DNA of 64,000 nucleotides from assembly GCA_022496805.1 (NCBI GenBank), contig CM040086.1, positions 8,248,501 through 8,312,500 of the forward strand, in the 5' to 3' direction. Position 1 is the first letter of the stretch. Each line of letters opens with the position of its first letter. The notes beneath the pieces were generated by a model. That model did no database searches and was not told where the DNA came from. It saw nothing but the letters and a program-made list of their open reading frames with translations. The position numbers and the translations under genes were made by a program. Shown here in pieces: positions 1 through 11,583 of this stretch. The stretch is from Pohlia nutans. Its lineage: Eukaryota; Streptophyta; Bryopsida; Bryales; Mniaceae.

Positions 1-153
1 TTTGCCTGGTTGGAATAACAGTACAGTCCTGCCATTGAACACACCATTCGTGTGGGACTCCCTCCTTTGTTTGCTCCCACTATTTTTTGTACGACTGCTG
101 GCCTGTAATTTCTCTTAATTTGAATGCATGCATTTATTGTAATGAATCGTTAA

Positions 154-590
154 CCCGTATCAGGGTATCCCTGGAATTGGCGACTTGAGAAAGTTCATCG
201 TGAAGTTCTGTTTAGATGAATAATTTGGAATTATATGTAAATGAAGGTTCTAGATTTTGAATTTTAGATTCCATCCGTACAGGAGGTTTAATTTTATGAG
301 TCGCCTTTTTCTAAGAGCACGTTCACTGAAATCTTGGAAATTTGGGGCGAATCACTTACATGAAATGAGGCATAAAAATTCCACAAATCATCCCCTTTCT
401 AATCGGAGCCAACATGCATGAACTATATTACATGAAGCTATGTTTATAGTAAAAAATCCACACTGCGAAATGTCAATGATTGGATGAAAAAGCTGTTTGA
501 TTCTATATATTGTTTACTTTCTGAACGTGTGGACATTTAGGGATTTAACAGAATTTGAGTTAATTTAAAAAAAATGTAAGTCAAATAGTT
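154..590. mobile_element. TTAA element, class G, left part
   Basis: A TTAA at 150-153 is followed by CCCGTATCAGGG and a stretch that matches, in inverse orientation, the right end of the class G element at 59729-60308. The matching right terminus is missing. After about 590 the sequence passes into DNA resembling the interior of class A elements (compare 5328-5420 and 37635-37730), so this copy is truncated or recombined. Confidence 0.5.
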
Positions 591-767
591 CAACACCCGC
601 CTCTATTGCAATCTTCTGTGTTAAGAAATGCAATATTTATTGTGAATTTTATATGGGTGAGTGACTTATCCATGTACGGTTGAGGACAAAGTTTAAATGT
701 ATAAACATGAAAGGAGTTGATAGATTGATCAAGATCATTAAAGTTAAAGTGAGCAACTTATTGTGAG

Positions 768-855
768 GTGGCTCCATCTGTATTCATGTGGCTCCATCTA
801 TATTCATGTGGCTCCATTTGTATTCATGTGGTTACATATGTTTTTATGTGGCTAA
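768..855. repeat. 20-bp minisatellite, about 4 copies
   Basis: A 20-bp unit beginning GTGGCTCCATCTGTATTCAT is repeated at 768, 788, 808 and 828, with a degenerate start of a fifth copy at 848. The copies differ at a few positions. Confidence 0.85.
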
Positions 856-1744
856 TTGCAACAAAGGAAATTGAGAATTTTTTTGGAACATTCACTTGAT
901 GCTCTTCATTGTCGCATGATGCGTGGCTTGATTGCGAGGCTAGCTGGGTCTGCCCTAGCCCTCGTGACATCAACGTGACTTGCTGCTAGCCATCTTTGCT
1001 AGCCCTTGTGTTCACCTACAACATCCGTATTCGCCTGCTCCCAAGCCCACCATTCTTTTTTGCATTCTTGCAGTGCTCACTATGGATCTCTGTAGCAATT
1101 TGTATTGTGCTCCATGCTCTTGCCACTTGAGGTAATCGCATCGCCAACTTTGTTGCTTTTGAAAATGCATATGAGGCCCTGTTAGAGCATTCTTCAACAA
1201 ATGAGTTCAAGAACAAATTGTCATATCACTTGGATTTGTGAATGTGTATGTTTACACAATTGTTTTTCTCTACAAAACTTCCCTTTTGATGAGGCCATTG
1301 AAGGTTGGAAGGATTGTAAGTGTCGTGGAGGTCTAATGGGAACCTAATGGATATGTTCATGTTTTGTCATAGGTATTAGCTTAGTGTAGTTGCTTGGTTA
1401 GAGCTTGGCTTTAGTGTTTCCTTTGTGATCGTATTTATGTGAATTTCAACGGCGTTTTTGAACTTGTTTTTAACTTCATGAACTTAGGTAGTGTGATGAT
1501 ATCTAGCTTATACCTCAAGGTCCTAAATTCAAGTGCTATAAATAAAGGAATACGATTTTGCAAATTTTGTATGTTGTAGCGATTCCATCTTGTTCATCAT
1601 AGTATTGTTTAGCCATTTTGTTAAAATTCAAGCCAAGCAGGCAACCACATTGCTACAATTTGCTTATATCTCAAGCCAAAAACGAGAATAAATAAAACAA
1701 CTTAGCCACGGTTTACTAGAGGTTCTTTGTCTTCATCGCCTGGT
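856..1744. other. intergenic, nothing recognised
   Basis: AT-rich sequence with only short overlapping reading frames (about 1012-1216, minus strand). These overlap in two frames and match no family that I know, so I treat them as chance. Confidence 0.5.
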
Positions 1745-2770
1745 GTGATCATCGGGATTAGTGATGAACATTGTATGTGCTTTATATTTAGGTCTAAAGC
1801 CTTATGGTTTCTTTTTTGCAATTTGTGTGGATCCTATGTGGAGTATATATATTTTGTTCAAATTTACTTATTTTTTTAACAAACGCATGCAATGTTCTTC
1901 AATGATTTTAGTGATATAATATTTGGTATCATAAGAATTATGTTTTCACAATACAAGAATTGAAATTATCATTATAAAACCATAGTTGTATAAATTTTGA
2001 AAACAACAAATGCCTTGCATTTTTGAGCGTAGGTTTCTCCTTGATGTATAGTCGAGTACAACATGGTTACAAATTTTTCAATCAATTTCATTAGAAAGTT
2101 CAACAATTTTTGAAACCACAAGTTGCAATTGGAATTGCAATGAAGCTTGCTTCAACTTACAATTGGAAATTCCGTTCATTTTTGAGCTTACATGGGCTTT
2201 CCAAAGTTCCCTCAAATCTGAACTGGATCCAGAATTCGTACTTATCTTGTACCCGACTGTACTTCAACGGTGTTGGGCTTTTCCACAATCTTATTTGTGC
2301 TTCTTGATGTATATCCACCAATGCAAAAAAACACATAAACAGAAATGAATCATTTTTCTATCTTTAAAATTTATACATTTGATATACGATTTTACTTTAT
2401 ATGATGTCTTAACCCATAAATGACTAAAGATTCATGGATACATTGATCATTCCTACTGTTTTCAAAATTTATACAACTATAGTTTTAAAATGACAATTTC
2501 AATTCACCGTATTGTGAAAAATATAATTTGTACTAGACCAAATATTATATCTTGGAATCAGTGAAGAACATTGCATATGTTGATAAAATAAAAATAGTCC
2601 ACATAACAAAGCAAAAGTCCACATAGGACCAACTCAAAACTGCAGAAAAAACATAGGAGGCCTCATGTTTCTTTTAGTACTTTTGAGTGGGTTCTTTGTA
2701 GACTTCCTTTTTTTTAAACACATATTTTCTTCAACCATCACATACAATGTTCATCACTAATTCCAATGAT
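1745..2770. mobile_element. 1-kb foldback element
   Basis: Arms 1745-2010 and about 2460-2770 are inverted copies of each other. The run GATGAACATTGTATGTG near 1763 reappears inverted near 2745, and the inner segment ending in ATAAATTTTGAAAAC near 2005 is mirrored near 2462. The arms are diverged by small indels. The loop (2010-2460) has no gene. No target duplication could be fixed, so the family is unknown. Confidence 0.65.
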
Positions 2771-3770
2771 GTAGAATTGGGTCCCATCTGAAATGTATTT
2801 TCCAAAATATGATTGTTTGCATTTGTCTTTTGAAACTGCTGAATTTGGCTTGCCTTAGTGATTTTAGTACAGTGATAGCTCGATGTGCATGGGCATGACT
2901 GCCCACAAGAGTGTTCAATCAGCAGTTGATTTCCTAGCCCGCCACCTGCACTCCCCATGCCCGTCCGCCTGCGTGCTCCCTACCATCTCGGATCCTCCTC
3001 GCCCTTGGATGCACCAAGAAGATCGAAGGGCCACGATCGCGCTTGCCGGCGACAGGGACGATGGGGCTTTCTACATCTAAGTGATGCGGCTTGTGAGTGG
3101 CTCACTTACTATTTTCAAGAGGCTAATTGAGTGATGTTGGTGGAGGAACTACATGGTAAGGTTTGACTTTTTAGATGACCTTAACGGTGCAATCCAGAGT
3201 GCTAGTGGAGATGCTCTCAACACTCTAGGAGTGAGGGTCAAGAGGCATTTTTGAAGGGCTCTTAGCATTTTTCATCTAATTGTTTTGTACCGTAACACCA
3301 TAGCAGGTTCGCCACCAAGTGAACAAATATTTATGTTTTCTGAAAAAATAAGGTTCGCCTCTCAAAAACTGAATTTCTCAATTTCGTTTTTTAGCAAAAA
3401 AATCAGTAAAAATGATCTTAAATAGCTTGGAAATAACAAAATATTGCAAAAAATAATTTATTCTATTTTCGTTTTTCTGTCTTCAGAATTTTCTAATTTT
3501 TACGTTTTCTATTTTTAAAATTATTTTAGGATGAACCTGCTATGGTACTACGGTATGTCACACTTTTGGAGGGCATGCTCCTCGACTCTAAAGCCCCCTC
3601 CCAATGTTAACCCCTAAATGTCTGAATGTGCCTTTGCGACCAATAGAATATGGTGTATTTTGGTTGTATTTGAAATGGATTCACACCTTCAATGGATTTG
3701 AGTCCAAAAGAAAAGTTGGAATTTAGATCAGTGCGGTTCTAGTGAGTTCTTGAGATTTCAATTTAGAGCT
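2771..3770. other. intergenic; short GC-rich patch at 2883-3080
   Basis: A GC-rich patch holds a 65-codon frame (2883-3080, + strand) that I do not recognise. It is flanked by AT-rich DNA without reading frames. The patch might be a captured gene fragment, but nothing in it supports a function. Confidence 0.35.
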
Positions 3771-3776
3771 TTTTGT

Positions 3777-3947
3777 TAGTAGCGAATCCCAATCATACGA
3801 CAACGTATATACTATCCCCATGGTCTCCCAGTTTCTCCTTGTCCGGTGGGCATCGAGTCATTGGCATTATGAACGGACACTTCATTCACGCCGGCCCCTT
3901 GCTAAAAAGGGACCGGAGTTACTATCTATCTATCTATCTATCTATCC
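3777..3947 (+). mobile_element. retroposon 3' end with (CTAT)n tail
   Basis: This segment contains the module ATGAACGGACACTTCATTCA, then a small hairpin (CCGGCCCCTT pairing with AAGGGACCGG), then GAGTTACTATCTATC and a CTAT microsatellite. The same module occurs at 24612-24757 (+), 15925-16095 (-) and 41657-41722 (-). The last copy has a clear 10-bp target duplication, which supports target-primed reverse transcription for the family. LINE or SINE origin is not resolved. Confidence 0.6.
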
Positions 3948-3989
3948 CCATGGGACGTTTAGGGGTTAATGCAAGCATTGTTCATCCAT

Positions 3990-4039
3990 AGGCCCCATCT
4001 TCTGAAATTTCCATTTTGGGCACCCTAGGGTCTTTTTTT

Positions 4040-4074
<35 letters not shown>

Positions 4075-4232
4075 AAATTTGGGGCCTATGTGCTAAATTT
4101 GGTTTAGGGGACCCTCTCAAGAATTTTAAACCCTTGGAAAAGGGGGATATTCTTTAAGGTGGACTGCTACACATTCAAAATAGGGGACAATTTATGTCCT
4201 CTTGCATTAGTGTCCTGGGGATTTAGAGAAAT
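3990..4232. mobile_element. relic of the 280-bp CCCCCGGTGGTC element family
   Basis: Interior landmarks shared with the copy at 14119-14402 are visible: CTGAAATTTCCATTTTGGGC, GGGGCCTATG and a terminal GGGGATTTAGAGA. A poly-T run (4039-4072) has expanded inside it. The left terminus is eroded. Confidence 0.45.
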
Positions 4233-4958
4233 TCGGGCATGCTCTAATCCTGAGCTTGTCTTGTAGGGTGATGAATTGATGATACAGTAGTTTGGATGTC
4301 AGGAGGCAGGGGCTTTTCTCTGTCCCAGGTGGAGCTTCAGAAGTGTGCTTCCAACATTCTAAAGGAACTCAGGAGGCTTCTGAATGACAGTGTTCTCGCC
4401 CATCATTCGACCCTGGCAGTCCAAAAGTGGCTTGGAAAGTGGCTGGGGCACCATACTTGTACCATCCATTTATCTGGTTTTCTCATAGGATTATTTAAGC
4501 TTAGCAATCAGTGGAGTCACCCTTTTCAAGAGTAGTACTATAGACGCTTCAAGAGTGTCTCACCACCTAATCTTTAATTAAAGATGAGGTGAATTTGTTC
4601 ATGATTCCAAATCTGCTACAGTGATACGGGAATAGTGACTCAAATTCTAAGGTGTTACAAAGAAGGGCTAAAGAACCTTCTGCTCATTTTGAAAGTCAAG
4701 GTATTTTTTGGAAATTTTAATTATGTCTTTGGTGTTTGCAACCCCGAATTAGTCTTACCTCTGGTATGAGTATGGATGTAGCTTCGCCTCAGTCTTTGAA
4801 AGTATTGTGAGGGCTACACTGGGTTGGGTTTTGTGCTAAGGTAGAAGCACCTAATTATGACACTTTATCTTGAAATCCGTGATCTATGACTCACGTAGAA
4901 AAGTGTTCTGAAACGAAAACCATTCCTAAAATCTGTCACAATTAGGTGAGTGTTACAA
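4233..4958. other. intergenic with an unassigned open frame
   Basis: The frame 4296-4535 (+) encodes 79 residues with the local sequence VELQKCASNILKELRRLLND, which looks helical and has higher GC than its surroundings. I do not recognise it and see no splice partner. It may be a decayed exon or a chance frame. The remainder to 4958 is featureless. Confidence 0.3.
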
Positions 4959-4962
4959 TTAA

Positions 4963-5688
4963 CCCTTTAGCGCCCAGGGAGGTTTTGGAGAAACCAGAGC
5001 TTTTTGGTCTTTTTAAAAAAAAACTCTCTCTATTCAAACTCTGGAAATTATTAATAGTGTTTAACCGTAAAATGTAAGTTTAGCTTAATCAAACAAGTGT
5101 CGGTTAAACCGTGGTCAGATCCGACCGTTGGATTAGAAGATTATAGTATGTCTTTGAATCGTATAATGCACACTCAAAAATGAGATTTTGGAGGATGTGC
5201 GACTTCAAAGTTAAATAGAATTCGGGTTAAACTTTCAAAAACAAAATTGAAGGGTTCAGCAATGACATATATCAACATCTCTCCATTGCAATCTTTCAAG
5301 TCAAGAACTGACTCACACATAATTATTGTGAATTTTTCAACTGATAGTGACTCATCCATGTACGATTTATTCAAAAAATTATACGTTAAAAAATGAAAGG
5401 AGTTGATACATTGATCAAGATCGAAACACACAATTAATGGAACATGAACAAGATAACACAATTCTAAAAATTAAAACAAGATAAAAAACTTCCAAACACA
5501 AGAAATACCGTATAGTACATGTTGATAGTTGCACAACTCCAAATTGAAATTTTATTCTTTTAGAAGATGTGTTTCATGAGACTCCAACTCTAAACATCAC
5601 AACTCAAAATCCAGTTGTTCATGGATTTTCCGTTATTTGCATTTTCAACACATTAGTGACCACAATGTGGTCTCCTGGCACTAAAGGG
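4963..5688. mobile_element. TTAA element, class A (726 bp)
   Basis: TTAA occurs at 4959-4962 and again at 5689-5692. The left end reads CCCTTTAGCGCC and the inverted right end CCCTTTAGTGCC, a terminal repeat of about 12 bp. The interior is non-coding. A second copy is at 37268-38070, and the right half of another at about 9450-9890. TTAA target plus CCC terminus resembles piggyBac miniatures; that assignment is inference. Confidence 0.8.
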
Positions 5689-5893
5689 TTAAGTGCTTCT
5701 ATCTTACTTGTTTCTCTCATCGTGCTATTAATAGGCGGATGAACTCCATTGCTCTGAACAAAATACATCACATTGATCCAGCTGGTTTCTTCAAACCCAA
5801 GCCAACAACATCTGCCCACTGTGATGCTCTTCAGAAAGTTCTACGTTACAGCTTGGGTATATAAGATTTGTTCAAACGAACCTTAACCCTTAA

Positions 5894-6430
5894 CCCCTAA
5901 AGGACCAATCAACCATATTATGCTTGATTTTTGGTCAAAGGCCCCAAAAATCAAGTGTCTTAGCTTTATTGTAGTTGGTGTTTTCATTAGATGTTTAAGT
6001 TAAGTTATGATACATCTTTTGACTGTTGGGATTGGAGAATAAACTTCATTTGAATCTTTTCCACCGTTGAGAACTTTGAATTTTGAGTGTCCAAAATAAA
6101 AAAGGGCTTTCTAAAGATGCTTCAATCATAAGTCTCTTTTAATTTCTTCACCTTCAATTTTTTACTCCATGTAAATATAACTTTTATCTACCTTAAATAT
6201 AATTTTTGATATTAAATTTGACAAAAACATATTTATTTTGAATTTTTCCCTTGTTTACATCATAAAATTTGTAAATATTCAAAATATCTTCCAATCATGT
6301 TGAAAATTTTGTCATACCTTCATAATATCGATGATTATCTATGAAAAATTATAAATCATTCAATGTGATATTTAAAATATGCAAATTATAGTGCTTTGAC
6401 TTCTACAAAAGTGGTGAGGACCTTTAGGGG
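5894..6430. mobile_element. TTAA element, class B (537 bp)
   Basis: The ends are CCCCTAAAGGACC and, inverted, CCCCTAAAGGTCC, between TTAA at 5890-5893 and 6431-6434. It is non-coding and AT-rich. It is the first member of a chain of six elements that share their TTAA junctions. Confidence 0.8.
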
Positions 6431-6434
6431 TTAA

Positions 6435-6612
6435 ACGTTAAGAGGGCCTGGACGGGGCATCTCTCAAATGAGGCGAAAATTTGGAATCTAGATCGCTTTT
6501 TCAGTAGCTTTCCAACGCAACAAGTCTCGCTTGATTTGGTTGAGAAAATCTACTTTTTTCTCCAATTATACCTTTATACCAAGCCCGTGGGGCTTGCTTT
6601 GACGTTTAAGGG
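6435..6612. mobile_element. TTAA element, class D, short copy (178 bp)
   Basis: It lies between TTAA 6431-6434 and 6613-6616. The right end reads GACGTTTAAGGG. The left terminus has lost its first bases, reading ACGTTAAGAGGGCC where a relative (26317) has the full CCCTTGAATGTC start. Its interior gives a reference sequence for the unoccupied site of the CACTA insertion at 38924-39043. Confidence 0.7.
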
Positions 6613-6616
6613 TTAA

Positions 6617-7159
6617 CCTCTAAAAGCCCGAGGGTATTGGACAAAACACAGATGTGTTATAATATGTGCCTTCTATATGTTTGATGAAGTTTGGTTCAAT
6701 AAATAAAATGTAGGGCAACATCTCTACAAATTATATTTACAGTCAAACTTCCAAAAATAACTTTAGATCTTTTTTTTAATGTATTTAATAGCATTAACCT
6801 CTGAAAAGTGGTATAAAGTCTAATTTTCCCTTTTAGAGTTTGAAATTTAGCGTGATCGGTTAAATTTGGTTTGTCTATTGTAAACTTCGAAAAAGAAAAA
6901 GAAATGATGAAGGGAACATCATTACTTTCCCCAAATAGCAAATTTTGTAACACTTAGACAATGTTGAAGTGATTTACTTTGAAAAATTCTCCCGGGTGGA
7001 GTTCAACTCGGATTGACATAATTCAACTTGGGTCGGAAAGTAAACTTGATGAAGTATTTGAAAATATTTTTTTATTTTTTCAAAAACTTATTTTTCGGTT
7101 TAAGGCTGCCCGTTAAAAACATGGAGCGACCCAAAAATGGTCTCTTGAGAGCTTAGGGA
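6617..7159. mobile_element. TTAA element, class C (543 bp)
   Basis: It begins CCTCTAAAAGCCCGAGGG after TTAA 6613-6616 and ends GAGCTTAGGGA before TTAA 7160-7163. Other class C copies are at 7717, 10121 (inverted), 14568, 19007 (inverted) and 21207, all between 525 and 567 bp. No coding capacity is seen. Confidence 0.8.
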
Positions 7160-7163
7160 TTAA

Positions 7164-7712
7164 CCCCTAAAGGACCGGGGGGTGTTGAATTTAGCTCTTG
7201 TTTTCTTGACTAGCTCTTGTAGCAAGCTCAATCTCTCATTGGTGTGGGGTAAATTTGACGATCGGCACAGTTGAAGTTAAAGAACACTTACGTAGTTTTT
7301 TTATGAAAAAAAGATCAACAAAATCGCATGATTTTTGAGAAAATGCCACCGTTGAGAAGATTGATGGAACTAGTTTGGGGTATTTTGTACACATGCTGAA
7401 ATTGGATTTTTTTATAAAATGCTCCAAACATTCTGAAAATTTTACTGTGAGTAGAAATCATCATTTCAATGATGTGGAAAAAAATTCAAGTGAGGGTCTA
7501 AAGTGAAGCCTAAATACCTACTGTGCAATTCAAAAAATTCACCAAAAATTGCTCACTTGATGAATTTCCGATCAAGAAGTACCTACAGATTTGGCTCTCA
7601 AAAAGAGCCAGGGTCTCTTTGTTGCTCATTCTACAATTCAAATCACAAGAACCCAATTTTCCTCACTTTCTAGTTCCAAAAGCCCCGTGGGGGCCTTACG
7701 GTCCTTTAGGGG
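7164..7712. mobile_element. TTAA element, class B (549 bp)
   Basis: It has symmetric ends CCCCTAAAGGACCG and CGGTCCTTTAGGGG, between TTAA 7160-7163 and 7713-7716, both shared with neighbouring elements. The 66-codon frame inside it (7523-7723) runs into the terminus and is not a gene. Confidence 0.85.
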
Positions 7713-7716
7713 TTAA

Positions 7717-8283
7717 CTTCTAAAAGCCCAAGGGGTATTGAACAAAACATAGATGTCTTATAATATGTGTCTTCAATATGTTTCATGAAGTTAAGTTCAA
7801 TAAACAAATGTAAAGCATCACCTCTATAAATTATAGTCAAAAATTAATCAAAACTATCCGTATAGTCAAACTTCCAAAAAAAAACTTTAGTTATTTTTTT
7901 AATGAATTTAAAAGCAATGACCTTTGAAAATTTGTATAAATTATAATTTTCACTTCTAGAGTCCAAAATTTAGCATGATTGGTTAAAGTTGGTTTATCTA
8001 TTGTAAACTTCAATAAAGCAAAAGAATTGATAGAAGGAACATTATTACTTTCTCCAAATAGCAAATTTTATAACACTAAGACAATGTTGAGGTGATTCAC
8101 TTTGAAAAAATCTCTTGGGTGGAGTTTAACTTGGATTGACATGATTCAAATTGTGTTGGAAAGTAGAATTGATAGTAATTAAAAGTATCCTTTTAATTTT
8201 TAATTTTTAATTTTTTTTGTAGTTCCAGACAATCCATTATATTTGGGCAGCGATAAGAAAATGGTCGTTTGTGGGATCAGGGG
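7717..8283. mobile_element. TTAA element, class C (567 bp)
   Basis: It begins CTTCTAAAAGCCC after TTAA 7713-7716 and ends GGGATCAGGG before TTAA 8284-8287. It is a close relative of the element at 6617-7159 in the same orientation, with small insertions. Confidence 0.8.
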
Positions 8284-8287
8284 TTAA

Positions 8288-8942
8288 ATGTCAAAGCAAG
8301 CTCTACGAGCTTGTTTTGAGAGATTAATCAAGAAAAAAAAATGGGTTTTCTCAACCAAAATTGAAATGGATTGGTACTTTGAAAAGGTGATGAAAAAGGC
8401 TAAAATATAGATTGGTGCTTTGGAAAGGTGATGAGAGGCTAAATTTAGAAAATATGCTTGTTTTGTAAATTTTGCATTCTAAGGAAATTGAAAAGAGAAT
8501 AGGTGGGGAGGGAAGAGAGGCGGTTGGGCAACTTGAGACCTTGATGCATACCGGAGTTGGTAGCCACTAGTAGAAATATAGCAAGTGCTCCCTAGGGAGT
8601 TGCCCAAACAAAATCATTGTGCATGCGTGGAATTAGGCACCATATGCATGTGCAACTCCCTCGGCAATGCCAACTTTTTTACTACTGAGCGCATGTCAAT
8701 GCTACTTAACAATGTTTTTAAGAAAATTATAATTAAAAAATCCATAATTGCAAAGTCTGAATCACATTGAATTTTTTAATTTTCTTTTAGAGTGACATTG
8801 TTCATTCTATTCATTGTTCATAGAGGACTTGAGGAATTTTCATGAGTTGTTCATGCAACTCATGGGGTGATTGTTGAAAGTTGCTCTCTATTACAAAAAA
8901 CGCCTTTGGGTTGCCCTTCCAAATTCCTCTTGATGTTTAAGG
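8288..8942. mobile_element. TTAA element, class D, inverted, with a nested insertion
   Basis: It starts ATGTCAAAGCAAGC after TTAA 8284-8287 and ends TGATGTTTAAGG before a degenerate ATAA. Orientation is opposite to the copy at 6435-6612. A CACTA-like miniature (8575-8697) lies inside it. Confidence 0.6.
8575..8697. mobile_element. CACTA-like miniature, degenerate
   Basis: The left end is CACTAGTAGAAA and the right end TTTTTTACTACTG. The centre contains a near copy of the centre of the CACTA element at 38924-39043 (the run AATCATTGTGCATGCGTGGA). No 3-bp target duplication could be read. Confidence 0.5.
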
Positions 8943-8968
8943 ATAAACTTCCAGAAGGACTAAGTTAA

Positions 8969-9890
8969 CCGTCTAATTTTTTGGACGATGTACATATTTC
9001 ATCCACATTTTCTCATCTATCATGCACATTTTGAATGGAAATGAAATGAAACAAAATTCTATGGCAAGATAGCTTCATGCATGTGTGATCCGATTAGAAA
9101 GAGGACGATTTGTGAAATCTTTATACCTCTTTTCCATGTTGTAGTTCACCAAAAATTTCAAAGAAAATATAAACTCATAAAATGAAGCAACCATAAGATC
9201 CCCAAAAATTACTACACTTAAAGTATTACATTTCAACCAATCAAAACAAATTTCATCCATAAATTTTCAATGTCTTATTTGTAATTGAATTACAAAATAT
9301 TATTGAATTAAAGTTCAAAATTTATACATAAATGTTGGTGACAAAAATCACATATTTAACAATATGGACTGAATCTAAAATTTACAATGTACAACTTTTA
9401 TTGATACATCAAGTTCAAAATATCCCTCTTGATTGCATTTTATGATGCATCTTTGAATTTTATAAGAGAGAGTGACTTATCCATGTACAGTTTAGGACAA
9501 AAATTTATACATTAAAATATGAACGGAGTTGGTACATGGATCAAGATCGGAATACATACACTAATGGAACATGAACAAGAGAACACAATTCAAAAAAATA
9601 AAACAAGATAGCAAACTTCCAAACACAAGGAACACTGCATAGTGCACGTGTTGTATTTGTAAGTATTTACTGCATGTTAAAGTATTTACACTATTTTCGG
9701 GTTTTGTTCATAAGTATTTTGATAGTTGCACAACTCCAAATTGAATTTTTTTTCTTTCTAGAAGATGTATATTATATTGCTCATTAACCTGAGCTTCACA
9801 ATTCAAAATCCAATTCTTCACGGATTTTTCTGTTATTCGCGTTTATGACACAGCAAAGAAACACAATGTGGTGGCTTGAGCACTAAAGGG
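8969..9890. mobile_element. chimeric TTAA element (class F left, class A right)
   Basis: TTAA 8965-8968 is followed by CCGTCTAATTTTTTGGACG, resembling the class F start at 36816. The right end is CACTAAAGGG before TTAA 9891-9894, which is the class A right terminus. The changeover lies near 9450-9470, where class F interior gives way to the class A segment containing GAGTGACTTATCCATGTAC. It could reflect recombination or nested insertion followed by loss. Confidence 0.6.
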
Positions 9891-10120
9891 TTAAGTAAGA
9901 GTAAAACTCCCTACTCAAGGCCAGGGAGAATTGGCCCCCACACTCGTACCCTCACGGATGGATGTATTGGATGATCCCGTCCATTTTTCATCCATCATGA
10001 ACCCGAGGAGGTTCCCAATCCCCATGCTGGTTCTCCCCAGGCTGGTTCTAATCCAAGAATGGGGGCTTTCTGGCCTCATCTTTATGAACCCACCTCCATT
10101 TAACCCCTAAAGGCCCTTAA

Positions 10121-10658
10121 CCCCTAAGCTCCCGAGCGACCATTTTCTGGTCGCTGCCCGAAAAAAACGGGCTGCCCGGAACAAAAATAAAATTGAAAAA
10201 ATAAAATATATTTTAAAATACTACATCAAGTCTACTTTCCAACCCAATTTGAATTATGGCAATCCGAGTTAAACTCCACCCGGGAGAATTTTTCAAAGTA
10301 GATCACCTCAACATTGTCTTAGTGTTACAAAATTTTCTATTTGGGGAAAGTAATGATGATTCCTCCATCATTTCTCTTGCTTTTTCGAAGTTTACGATAG
10401 ATAGCCCAACTTTAACCAATCGTACTAAATTTTGAACTCTAAAATTGAAAATAATAATTTATACAAATTTTCGAAGGTTAATGCTTTTAAATTCATTAAA
10501 AAATGATCTAAAGATTATTTTGGAAGTTTGACCGTATGGATAATTTGTAAAGATGATACTCTACATTTTGTCTATTGAACCAACCTTCATCAAACATATG
10601 GAAGGCACATATTATAACACATCTATGTTTTGTGCAATACCCCTCGGGCTTTTAGGGG
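10121..10658. mobile_element. TTAA element, class C, inverted (538 bp)
   Basis: It begins CCCCTAAGCTCCCGAG after TTAA 10117-10120 and ends CTCGGGCTTTTAGGGG before TTAA 10659-10662. A 13-bp stub (10104-10116, CCCCTAAAGGCCC) lies between two TTAA sites just before it, apparently the remnant of an excised or deleted element. Confidence 0.85.
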
Positions 10659-10662
10659 TTAA

Positions 10663-11583
10663 ATGCCAAAATGGCTTTTTGCTGTTTCGGGCAGCTTAGA
10701 TGGAAGGTCTAAATTAAGAATTTTAGACTATAATTTGGCATGGGCGTGGTCATACATACAAGGTATGTGGGGTAAAAATTACAAAGTCAAATTCGGATTT
10801 TATAATTTTTTTATTGAAATTTTTGGTTTCAAGCCCAACTAGGGCAGAAAAAAACTTTTTATTATGATCATTTTTTCAAATTTTTTTTGGAGACATGCTC
10901 TTCACCACATTTAGGCTCAGAAATTTGAAGTGACCCATGTTGATTATATTCTTGGCTTGACAAGGGCAGCCTCCAAAATAAAGAACAGCAACCTCCAAGG
11001 TTTTTTGTAATTTCACATCCATTTCTTTTGAAATTTGTCAAAATTTGAGATTTTGAAATTTTTTAAAAATAATTTCGCCTAAAATTTATAAAATCATAGA
11101 TGTACCTAATCACCATTCATTTTTTCCAAAAATCAAATACAATTAATGTGATGCATGTTTCATCTAATTGCCATTTTTATACCTACTTCCGGAAATTAAT
11201 TTGGATGAAGGTTTGAAACGCGTAATGAGTCTCTAAACTTTTTCATGAGCGTACCCAACTTAGTTATCTACATGGAAAAAAATATGAGCAAAATGTTTGG
11301 AGTAACAATCTTCAAGTCCCCCTTTGCACTATGGAGACAATGCCTCCCAAGCAATGCCCCGAAAAACTTTTGCACAAACTTTGGATGTTATGATCTTGCA
11401 AATGATAAACATCCAACGGTCAATTTTTGAAACAGTAGCTATGAATAGGCTTAGGTACAAGATCTTACGGTTGGAATTCTAAAAGAAGTAAAAGAACTTG
11501 GTTCACATCCCCGGGAGTATATAGAGGTAGAAAATCGTAGTTTTGAGGTTTCAAGCTCCCAAAAACACAAGGAAATTTAGGGG
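10663..11583. mobile_element. TTAA element, unclassified (921 bp)
   Basis: It shares TTAA 10659-10662 with the class C copy to its left and ends AAATTTAGGGG before TTAA 11584-11587. It begins ATGCCAAAATGGC without the leading CCC. The interior includes a 61-codon frame (11245-11430) that I do not consider a gene. Confidence 0.6.

Noticed and set aside
5894..10658. Interstitial telomere repeats, suggested by many CCCTAAA units
   Set aside because: The units are single, sit next to TTAA, and mark both ends of defined elements; there are no tandem telomere arrays.
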